Positions 1-5,163 of a stretch of DNA of 5,163 nt are shown here, one piece after another (the first letter of the stretch is position 1; every line of letters starts with the position of its first letter). A program made the translations under genes and the position numbers. Location of the stretch: positions 1-5,163 of the forward strand of contig WQTL01000309.1 in assembly GCA_009786275.1 (NCBI GenBank), read 5' to 3'. A model generated the notes under the pieces. That model was not told the origin of the DNA, ran no database searches, and saw nothing but the letters and a program-made list of their open reading frames with translations. The DNA comes from Bacillota bacterium (GTDB lineage: Bacteria; Bacillota; Clostridia; Oscillospirales; Acutalibacteraceae).

Positions 1-567
1 GGCGCGCGCATGCGGGGCTATGAGCGGGTCTACTGGGACAACGAGGAGGTCCACGGGCAGATGGCGGCGGCCCTGGCGGCGCGGGGCGTGCCGTGGGTGC
101 AGGACATCCCGGCGGAGGCGTTCACGCTGGGGAATTTCCGCATCCGCTTCTTCAACCGGGGGCACCGGCCCTCCGGCGATACGAACGACGAATCCATCGG
201 CACGCTGATCGAACGCGGCGGCAGGCGGGCCTTCCTGGCCGGGGATATCAACAACATCAGCGGGGCGGAGCGCGAACTGGCGGAGAGCGTCGGCCCGGTA
301 GATTTGCTCAAGGCCGGGCACCACGGCCACGAGGGCTCGAGCACCCTGGCGATCGTCACGGGGCTGCGGCCCGAAACGGTGGTCTTCGCGAGGAAGGGCA
401 AGGCCTTCTTCACCGTGTGCATGCGCTTCCTCTGCACGGGCGCGGGACGCCTGCTGGGCACGGGGATGCTCGGCGGGGCCGTGGCCGTGTTTCATGACGG
501 CAAGATCAAGTATTATGCCATCAATGAATTTCCGCAGCCCATAGCGCCGAAGGCGTACGAAGTTTGA
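1..567 (+). CDS. Metallo-beta-lactamase-fold hydrolase, ComEC-like type (5' partial)
   Basis: This is the C-terminal part of an MBL-fold metal-dependent hydrolase. The reading frame is open from base 1. The first ATG, at 10, is probably internal: the N-terminal HxHxDH metal motif of the family is missing, and no ribosome binding site can be seen in the nine bases before it. Counting from that ATG, residues 57-68 (DTNDESIGTLIE) and GDI at 78-80, with Asp79 as likely metal ligand, lead to LLKAGHHGHEGSS at about 99-111. This is the late metal and active-site block typical of the MBL domains of ComEC/Rec2 and their stand-alone relatives. The C-terminal part (GTGMLGGAVAVFHDG) fits the closing strands. 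The substrate cannot be told; stand-alone members include nucleases, phosphodiesterases and other hydrolases. No membrane segment lies in the visible part. The gene ends 144 bases before the next one. The fold is well supported and the specific function is unknown. Confidence 0.85.
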   Translation, partial: GARMRGYERVYWDNEEVHGQMAAALAARGVPWVQDIPAEAFTLGNFRIRFFNRGHRPSGDTNDESIGTLIERGGRRAFLAGDINNISGAERELAESVGPVDLLKAGHHGHEGSSTLAIVTGLRPETVVFARKGKAFFTVCMRFLCTGAGRLLGTGMLGGAVAVFHDGKIKYYAINEFPQPIAPKAYEV

Positions 568-576
568 TTCATACAC

Positions 577-659
577 ATGTAGGGGGCGGCGTCCTCGACG
601 CCCCAAGCAAAAAGCTTTATTTTTAAGGCCCAGGGACGTCCGGAGGCCGTCCCCTACAT
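577..659. repeat. Imperfect long inverted repeat in intergenic gap
   Basis: The arms at 577-590 (ATGTAGGGGGCGGC) and 646-659 (GCCGTCCCCTACAT) are complementary at 13 of 14 positions. Further inward, 597-604 (GACGCCCC) pairs with 633-640-side sequence GGGACGTC at 7 of 8 positions. Each half can also fold alone: 588-593 with 597-602 (GGCGTC/GACGCC, 3-base loop), and 633-638 with 648-653 (GGGACG/CGTCCC). The middle, 605-630, is AT-rich. The layout, with GTAGGGG-type ends and GC-rich halves, looks like a dispersed intergenic palindrome or MITE-like remnant, but copy number cannot be seen from one window. It could also act as an mRNA-stabilising or terminating structure after the upstream gene. 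It is not a classical intrinsic terminator, because no T-run follows 659; the only T-rich stretch (616-624) lies inside it. Confidence 0.6.
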
Positions 660-675
660 AGTGCGCTGGCCTTAA

Positions 676-691
676 CCCCTCCACAGAGGGG
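676..691 (+). other. Small perfect hairpin just upstream of a ribosome binding site
   Basis: CCCCTC (676-681) and GAGGGG (686-691) form a perfect 6-bp stem with a CACA loop. It ends nine bases before the GAGG of the ribosome binding site at 701-704. It is not followed by a T-run, so it is not a terminator. It could stabilise the 5' end of the message or insulate the ribosome binding site, or belong to the repeat-rich gap. The pairing is seen directly; the role is unknown. Confidence 0.4.
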
Positions 692-711
692 AATTTGAAA
701 GAGGTGTTTTC

Positions 712-3237
712 ATGAAAAAAACAACGCGGACGCTCTGTGCCCTTGGATTTGCCGCAGGCCTAGCCGCCGCCCTGGCCTGGTACTACGACACCTTCGTGCA
801 CTGGCAGCCGAGGCTGTTCCCCTTCGCGATTGCGGCCGTGACCCTGTGCGTCGCCGGGTTCACGCTGTTCGTGCTGTGGGCGCGGGGCGAGCGCAAGGCC
901 GCCGCCTTGGGTTGGAAAACGGCGCTGTCCGCCGTGGTTTTCACAGGGGTGGCGCTGTCCGGCGTATCGTATATCATCAACAACGTGATATATAGCGAGC
1001 ACGGCGCTAAGCAGGCCGCCTGCGTGGCGCTGCCGCTGGCGGCGTTGCAGATTCTGGTGCTGTATGGCATGCTCTTCCGGGGGGCGGGCAAGCGCCTGAG
1101 CCGCAGGGCCGGCGCGCTCCTCGCCGCCGGGCTGGGCGCTGCCGTGCTGGCGATTGTCATTTTTGGGATTGGAGTACCCTACTATATGAAGAAAACCTAC
1201 AAGGCCCCCGCGCCGCCGGACCTGGCGGAAGGGCGGTTCGCGCAGCGGAGCCCCTGGGGCGACAGGGCGGATTTCACGGTGTCGCCCGGCGGGATGGGCA
1301 TCGAGGAGGCGCGCGACGCCATACGCGCCGAGCGCGCCAAGGGCAATACCGCGCAGAACTTTTCCGTGGAGATCCTGCCCGGGGAGTACAACATCAAGCA
1401 GATCGTGTTCGACAAGCGGGACTACAAGACGACCTACAGCACCCGGGAGGGCGCAGGCGAGGCGGTCCTCAACGGCGGCATGCGCCTGGAGCCGGGGGAT
1501 TTCACGCCCTGGGAGAAAAACGCGAGCATCAAGGTCGTCGACCTGAGCAAGCTGGGCCTCACCGCCGAGGACTGGGGGAAGATGTACTCCTTCGGGGGCT
1601 TCACCACGGCGGCGAAGTACGACGACGGCATGGGCCCCCTGCCCTGCGAGCTGTTTTTCAATGGGCGGCGTATGACCACCGCCCGCTACCCCAACGGGAA
1701 GGAATGGCTGCGCATCGGCGAGGTACTGGACAACGGCGACGCCATCGAGCTGTTCGTCGACGGGAAAAACATCCGCAACGAGGCGCAATGGAACAGCCTG
1801 CGCAACCCGCGGGGCGGCGCCTTCGCCATGGACAAGGAGACAGCCAGGCGGGTATCCGGGTGGGCCTCCTATGACGATATCTGGATTTTCGGCTGCTTCA
1901 AGTGGGACTGGGCGGACATGAGCACCCCCGTGAAGTCCGTCGACAACGCGGCGGGTACGCTGACCACGGCATACGCCAGCAGCTACGGCTACGCGCAAAA
2001 CGGGACGTACTACTTCTACAACGTGCTGGAGGAGCTGGACGAACCCGGCGAGTGGTATCTCGACAGGGAAAACGGGCTGCTGTATTTCTGGCCCCCTGAC
2101 GGGGATTTCGCCCAGGCGCGCATCGACATCTCACTGAGCGCCGGGACGCTCCTCCAGGGCGAGGGCCTGAAGGACATCGCCTTCACCGGCCTGACCTTAC
2201 AGGGCACCCGGGGCGACGGCATCAGCCTGAAGGGCGACGGCCTCATGGTGGAGCACTGCGTGGTGCGCAATGTGGCGGGCAGCGCGATCACGGTGGAGGG
2301 CTATAACAACACGGTATCGAACAACGAGATCTACCGCGTGGGCAAGCAGGGCATCACCATCAGCGGCGGGGAGGCCGAGACGCTCACGCCGGGCAACAGC
2401 AAGGCCGTGAACAACCTGGTGCACGACTTCGCCGAGGTGGTGATGACCTACCAGGGCGGGGTGAACGTCTACGGCACGGGGAACCTGGCCGCCCACAACG
2501 AAATTTACAACAGCCCGCACACGGCGATTTTCTTCGGCGGCAACAACCACGTGATCGAGTACAACCTGATCCATGACGTGTGCCTGGATACCAGCGACGC
2601 GGGCGCGATCTACGACGGGCGCAGCTGGCACAGCGCCTGGGGCACGGTGATCCGCAACAACGTGATCTATGACCTGGGCAGCGGCGCGCACACGCCCTGC
2701 GGCGTCTACCTGGACGACGGCCTGGCGGGCGTGACCGTCGAAAACAACCTGCTGGTGAACGTGCCGGGCTCGGCCATCGCCATCAGCGGGCGGGATCTGG
2801 AGGTGCACGGCAATATCGTGGTCAACGCGGGTACGCCGGTCAGCTACGACCAGCGCACCCGGGACGGCGCGCTTTCCGATGACCCGGACTACATCTGGAA
2901 CTTCCACTGGGGCAAGGGCCGCATCGGCTGGGACGACCTGACCGGTTCCTATTGGCAGACGGACATCTGGCGTAAGGCCTTCCCCAAGCTGGCGGCGTAT
3001 TCAGTCGATTTCGCCGACATCGAGGAGCCGAGCTTCGCCGCCAACCCGGCGGGCAGCAGCGTGACGGGCAACGTATTCGTGGGGCCGAACAAGCCGGGTT
3101 TCTCCGGCGGCGCGCTGCGTTTCAGCACGATAACTGATAACAAGCAACATATTTTCCCGCGCACGAACTACTGGGAACTGCCCGCGTATGAGAAAATTTT
3201 GACGGAAAAAGTCGGCCGGATGGAGAATTGGGGCTAG
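712..3237 (+). CDS. Membrane-anchored right-handed beta-helix protein, GH141-like glycoside hydrolase candidate
   Basis: The 841-residue protein has two parts. Residues 1-160 contain five hydrophobic helices (about 6-25, 35-57, 69-92, 101-123, 132-157). The basic loops ARGERK (57-62) and KRLSRRA (127-133) should be cytoplasmic, which puts the C-terminus outside. Residues about 180-841 match beta-helix glycosidases. They carry an EEARDAIRAER-type helix (198-208) followed by VEILPGEYNI (219-228), then ARYPN (324-328), EPGEWYLDRENGLLYFWPP (444-462), and PbH1-type turns from about 485 to 710 rich in NN-I/V-Y patterns. SDAGAIYDGR (628-637) and GVYLDDG (664-670) give the Asp cluster D629, D635, D668 and D669, a candidate catalytic site. 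A closing FPKLAAYSVDF segment (757-767) also fits. GH141 includes fucosidases and xylanases acting on plant polysaccharides, so a surface glycan substrate is inferred, not shown. The start is fixed by AAAGAGGTG, with GAGG seven bases before ATG. A pectate-lyase or epimerase-type beta-helix is the main alternative. Confidence 0.88.
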   Translation: MKKTTRTLCALGFAAGLAAALAWYYDTFVHWQPRLFPFAIAAVTLCVAGFTLFVLWARGERKAAALGWKTALSAVVFTGVALSGVSYIINNVIYSEHGAKQAACVALPLAALQILVLYGMLFRGAGKRLSRRAGALLAAGLGAAVLAIVIFGIGVPYYMKKTYKAPAPPDLAEGRFAQRSPWGDRADFTVSPGGMGIEEARDAIRAERAKGNTAQNFSVEILPGEYNIKQIVFDKRDYKTTYSTREGAGEAVLNGGMRLEPGDFTPWEKNASIKVVDLSKLGLTAEDWGKMYSFGGFTTAAKYDDGMGPLPCELFFNGRRMTTARYPNGKEWLRIGEVLDNGDAIELFVDGKNIRNEAQWNSLRNPRGGAFAMDKETARRVSGWASYDDIWIFGCFKWDWADMSTPVKSVDNAAGTLTTAYASSYGYAQNGTYYFYNVLEELDEPGEWYLDRENGLLYFWPPDGDFAQARIDISLSAGTLLQGEGLKDIAFTGLTLQGTRGDGISLKGDGLMVEHCVVRNVAGSAITVEGYNNTVSNNEIYRVGKQGITISGGEAETLTPGNSKAVNNLVHDFAEVVMTYQGGVNVYGTGNLAAHNEIYNSPHTAIFFGGNNHVIEYNLIHDVCLDTSDAGAIYDGRSWHSAWGTVIRNNVIYDLGSGAHTPCGVYLDDGLAGVTVENNLLVNVPGSAIAISGRDLEVHGNIVVNAGTPVSYDQRTRDGALSDDPDYIWNFHWGKGRIGWDDLTGSYWQTDIWRKAFPKLAAYSVDFADIEEPSFAANPAGSSVTGNVFVGPNKPGFSGGALRFSTITDNKQHIFPRTNYWELPAYEKILTEKVGRMENWG

Positions 3238-3263
3238 TCAAATCGATTCGGGTGTGATATAAT
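3235..3263 (+). promoter_or_regulatory. Promoter P1 of the FAD oxidoreductase operon (extended -10)
   Basis: A perfect TATAAT at 3258-3263 is preceded by TGA (3255-3257), giving the extended -10 form TGnTATAAT. Exactly 17 bases upstream, 3235-3240 reads TAGTCA, four of six matches to TTGACA. Transcription should start near 3270, leaving a leader of about 83 bases before the ATG at 3353. The -35 box overlaps the TAG stop of the beta-helix gene. In such a GC-rich region the AT-rich box stands out clearly. Confidence 0.75.
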
Positions 3264-3286
3264 TGGATAGATTATGAGAAATGCGC

Positions 3287-3316
3287 TTGACATTGAAGCA
3301 GCGTAATGTCTATCAT
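3287..3316 (+). promoter_or_regulatory. Promoter P2 of the FAD oxidoreductase operon
   Basis: A perfect -35 hexamer TTGACA lies at 3287-3292 and a five-of-six -10 box TATCAT at 3311-3316, separated by 18 bases. Transcription would start near 3323, about 30 bases before the ATG at 3353. This second promoter lies downstream of P1 and inside its leader, so the operon may have a tandem, differently controlled pair of promoters. Its position also argues against translation starting at the in-frame ATG at 3281. Confidence 0.6.
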
Positions 3317-3319
3317 AGA
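3309..3319. promoter_or_regulatory. Palindrome over the P2 -10 box, candidate operator
   Basis: TCTATCATAGA is a perfect odd palindrome, 5-base arms around a central C, and contains the TATCAT -10 box of P2. A repressor bound here would block P2 while leaving P1 initiation possible. The arms are short and partly made of promoter sequence, so the match could be chance. No known regulator consensus was recognised. Confidence 0.3.
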
Positions 3320-3341
3320 GCAGGGCTCATTGGATACATGT

Positions 3342-3348
3342 GGGAGGT
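3342..3348 (+). promoter_or_regulatory. Ribosome binding site that fixes the start at 3353
   Basis: GGGAGGT is a strong Shine-Dalgarno sequence five bases before the ATG at 3353. The alternative in-frame ATG codons at 3281 and 3338 have no comparable site; the one at 3338 would in fact lie directly in front of this sequence. The 24 extra residues of the longer form show no family resemblance. Confidence 0.85.
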
Positions 3349-3352
3349 CGCT

Positions 3353-5068
3353 ATGGATTGGATCGCGCACACCAACCGGCAATTGAAAGAGCGCTTCGGC
3401 GGGCGGTTCACCGTCAAGCCGGAGCGAAAGCACCTCGTGCTGGAGGGGAAAAGCGGCGACTGGCAGGAGATCGTGAACGCCGGGTTTTTGGCCGCGAAGG
3501 CCGCGAAGCATAAGATTGAAGGCTGCCTGGTGAACGACGTTTCATTTACCGGAAAGCCAGGCGCGCCCACGCGCGTGCCGGAAATCGAAGACGACGCCCT
3601 GGAGGGCGCGACGCCCGACGTGCTGGTCGTCGGCGGCGGGGTGGTGGGCTGCGCCATCGCCCGGGAGCTCACGCGGTGGAAGCTCGGCGTGCTGCTGGCC
3701 GAAAAGGAGTGCGACGTCGCCCTCCAGGCCAGCTCCCGCAACGACGGCATGGTCCACCCGGGGCTCGATCTGACCAAGAACAAGCTGAAATACTGGTACA
3801 ACAGGCGCGGCAACGCCATGTACGACCGGGTCTGCGACGAGCTGCAGGTGCCCTTCAAGCGCGAGGGGCAGTATCTCTGCTTCCCGAAGAAGGTGCCCAC
3901 GGCGCTGCTCTACATCACGAAGCTGTACTGGAACTATCTGGGTGTGCCGAATAAAGTGCTGGGCAGGAAGGCGCTGTTCAAGATTTTGCCCAATCTGCAC
4001 CCGGATTTGAACTGCGGGCTGTACTTCCCCACGGCGGGCTGCGTGTGCCCGTATAACCTCACCATCGCCTACGCCGAGAACGCCATACGCAACGGTGCGA
4101 AGGTGAGCCTCAACACGGCTGTGCTGGGCATGGCGCTTGAGAAAGACAAGATTGTTTCCGTGAAAACGAACCGGGGGACGGTTTACCCCAAAATCGTAGT
4201 CAACGCGGCGGGCGTGTTCGCCGAGGACATCGCCAAAATGGCGGGCGACCGCTTCTTTTCCATCCACCCGCGCCGGGGCACGAACAGCATTTTGGACAAG
4301 AAGGCCGGGCCCGTCGTGCGCTATAACGCCAGTACGCTGCTCACCGGGCACGCCAAGGGGGCGCACACCAAGGGCGGCGGGGTGATCCAGACGGTGCACG
4401 GCAACCTGCTGCTGGGCCCCAACGCCGAGGAGACCCCCGAGAAGGAGGACTTCGCCACCGCGCGGGAGTCCATCCAGACCGTGTTCGACAAGCAGCGCAA
4501 GACCAGCGAGCAACTGAACCAAGGGCAGATCATTACATACTTTACGGGCGTGCGGGCGGCGACCTTCGAGGAGGATTTCGTCATCCGAAAAGGCCTGTAT
4601 ACGGAAAATATCGTGCACGCCGCGGGGATACAGTCCCCGGGGCTGACCGCCGCGCCGGCGATTGCCGAGGACATCGCGAAGATGGTGCTGGAACAGGTGC
4701 AGGCCGCGCCCAACGAGAGCTTCGACCCCGTGCGCCCGGCCATCGTGCACGCATCTGAGCTGCCCGAGGAGGAGAGAGACGCGCTCATCACAAGCGACCC
4801 GGACTACGGGGTGATTCTCTGCCGCTGCGAACAGGTGAGCCGTGGGGAAATCGTCGCGGCGCTGCGGCGTCCCCTGCCCTGCGACAGTGTGGACGGGGTC
4901 AAACGCCGGGTGCGCGCCGGGATGGGCCGCTGCCAGGGCGGGTTCTGCGGGCCCCTGGTGGCGCAGATCATCGCCAAGGAGCTGAACATCCCCCTGGAGC
5001 AGGTGCGCAAGAGCGGCGCGGGCAGCGAGATACTGTTCGGCTCAACGAAAGGGGGCGGCGCGGCATGA
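3353..5068 (+). CDS. FAD-dependent oxidoreductase, GlpA-like, with C-terminal BFD-type [2Fe-2S] domain
   Basis: The predicted 571-residue protein has three parts. Residues 1-80 are a short domain of uncertain identity, weakly BON-like (LVLEG at 28-32, LVNDVSFTG at 59-67). Residues about 88-445 are a DAO/glycerol-3-phosphate dehydrogenase fold: VVGGGVVG (92-99) is the FAD-binding glycine loop, and Glu117 ends the second strand as ribose ligand. Further family blocks are SSRNDGMVHPG (127-137), NAAGVFAEDIAKMAG (284-298), TYFTGVRA (395-402) and HAAGIQSPGLTAAPAIA (422-438). Residues about 485-562 are a BFD-like [2Fe-2S] domain with CRC (C490, C492) and CQGGFC (C527, C532). Such proteins oxidise sn-glycerol-3-phosphate or related 2-hydroxyacids (the LhgO family is similar) and pass electrons through FAD and the cluster; the exact substrate is not determined. 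It overlaps the next gene by ATGA, so the two are co-translated. Two promoters precede it. It is slightly longer than E. coli GlpA because of the N-terminal domain. Confidence 0.9.
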   Translation: MDWIAHTNRQLKERFGGRFTVKPERKHLVLEGKSGDWQEIVNAGFLAAKAAKHKIEGCLVNDVSFTGKPGAPTRVPEIEDDALEGATPDVLVVGGGVVGCAIARELTRWKLGVLLAEKECDVALQASSRNDGMVHPGLDLTKNKLKYWYNRRGNAMYDRVCDELQVPFKREGQYLCFPKKVPTALLYITKLYWNYLGVPNKVLGRKALFKILPNLHPDLNCGLYFPTAGCVCPYNLTIAYAENAIRNGAKVSLNTAVLGMALEKDKIVSVKTNRGTVYPKIVVNAAGVFAEDIAKMAGDRFFSIHPRRGTNSILDKKAGPVVRYNASTLLTGHAKGAHTKGGGVIQTVHGNLLLGPNAEETPEKEDFATARESIQTVFDKQRKTSEQLNQGQIITYFTGVRAATFEEDFVIRKGLYTENIVHAAGIQSPGLTAAPAIAEDIAKMVLEQVQAAPNESFDPVRPAIVHASELPEEERDALITSDPDYGVILCRCEQVSRGEIVAALRRPLPCDSVDGVKRRVRAGMGRCQGGFCGPLVAQIIAKELNIPLEQVRKSGAGSEILFGSTKGGGAA

Positions 5069-5163
5069 CAGAACATTTTGACGTCGCCATCATCGGCGGG
5101 GGGCCGGCGGGATTGGCTGCCGCGATCGCGTCTTCGAAGGAGGGCGCGCACACGCTGCTTATC
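5065..5163 (+). CDS. NAD(P)/FAD-dependent oxidoreductase (3' partial, first 33 residues)
   Basis: The ATG at 5065 overlaps the TGA of the upstream gene as ATGA, and the frame stays open to the window end. The visible start reads FDVAIIGGGPAGLAAAIA at residues 5-22, a dinucleotide-binding fold with the GxGxxG loop GGGPAG at 11-16, as in pyridine nucleotide-disulfide-type FAD oxidoreductases. AAAGGGGG (5048-5055) nine bases upstream is a usable ribosome binding site. In Clostridia, GlpA-like proteins with a BFD domain are often followed by such an oxidoreductase and then a small DUF1667 protein. That arrangement suggests this subunit passes electrons to or from NAD(P). The downstream gene cannot be seen. 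The fold is secure; the role in a complex is inferred from context. Confidence 0.85.
   Translation, partial: MTEHFDVAIIGGGPAGLAAAIASSKEGAHTLLI

Noticed and set aside
605..624. AAGC-AAAAA-GCTT mini-hairpin followed by TATTTTT as an intrinsic terminator
   Set aside because: A 4-bp AT-containing stem is too weak for an intrinsic terminator. The T-rich stretch is the centre of the larger inverted repeat.
970..992. Perfect 7-base inverted repeat TATATCA / TGATATA with a 9-base loop
   Set aside because: It lies inside the coding sequence of the third membrane helix region, where the codons for Tyr, Ile and Asn make AT-rich palindromes likely; no start codon or promoter partner lies nearby.
760..1998. 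Long open frame on the minus strand (412 codons) opposite the membrane and beta-helix gene
   Set aside because: It is a by-product of high GC and biased codon use in the + strand gene. The translation is rich in Arg, Gly, Pro, Val and His with no recognisable motif, and the + strand frame has clear family signatures.
3259..3275. ATAAT / ATTAT inverted repeat with 7-base spacer next to the P1 -10 box
   Set aside because: The arms are only five AT bases and one arm is the -10 box itself, so chance explains it.
3274..3306. Ten-codon upstream reading frame in the P1 leader, possible leader peptide
   Set aside because: There is no Shine-Dalgarno sequence, no run of regulatory codons and no terminator or antiterminator pairing in the leader; transcripts from P2 would lack its start.
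3542..4750. Long open frame on the minus strand (402 codons) opposite the FAD oxidoreductase
   Set aside because: It has low-complexity, Val/His/Arg/Gly-rich composition without domains, opposite a gene with unmistakable FAD and [2Fe-2S] motifs.

Overview
The window is a GC-rich stretch with three + strand genes and the first codons of a fourth. The features that suggest an anaerobic Gram-positive bacterium of the Clostridia, probably gut-associated, are the strong Shine-Dalgarno sites, the consensus -10/-35 promoter elements and an operon that pairs a GlpA-like FAD protein carrying a BFD iron-sulfur domain with a second FAD oxidoreductase. This taxonomic reading is an inference: there is no rRNA or other marker gene.

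Layout: (1) 1-567 is the C-terminal part of a metallo-beta-lactamase-fold hydrolase, cut by the left edge. (2) 568-711 is a gap holding an imperfect long inverted repeat (577-659), a small perfect hairpin (676-691) and the ribosome binding site of the next gene. (3) 712-3237 encodes an 841-residue protein with five predicted membrane helices followed by a large right-handed parallel beta-helix domain of glycoside-hydrolase type (GH141-like). The positive-inside rule places the beta-helix outside the cell. (4) 3238-3352 holds two tandem sigma-A-type promoters and a short palindrome over the second -10 box. (5) 3353-5068 encodes a 571-residue FAD-dependent oxidoreductase of the GlpA/DAO type with a short N-terminal domain of uncertain identity and a C-terminal BFD-like [2Fe-2S] domain. 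(6) From 5065, overlapping the previous stop as ATGA, a second FAD/NAD(P) oxidoreductase begins and runs off the right edge.

The two oxidoreductases are almost certainly one operon and probably one electron-transfer enzyme complex (FAD, 2Fe-2S, FAD), with glycerol-3-phosphate or a 2-hydroxyacid as the likely substrate class. The beta-helix gene appears to be a separate unit concerned with surface glycans. Nothing in the sequence links it to the redox operon except adjacency and the absence of an obvious terminator between them. I saw no mobile element, CRISPR array, tRNA or rRNA, and no clear sign of a new defence system.
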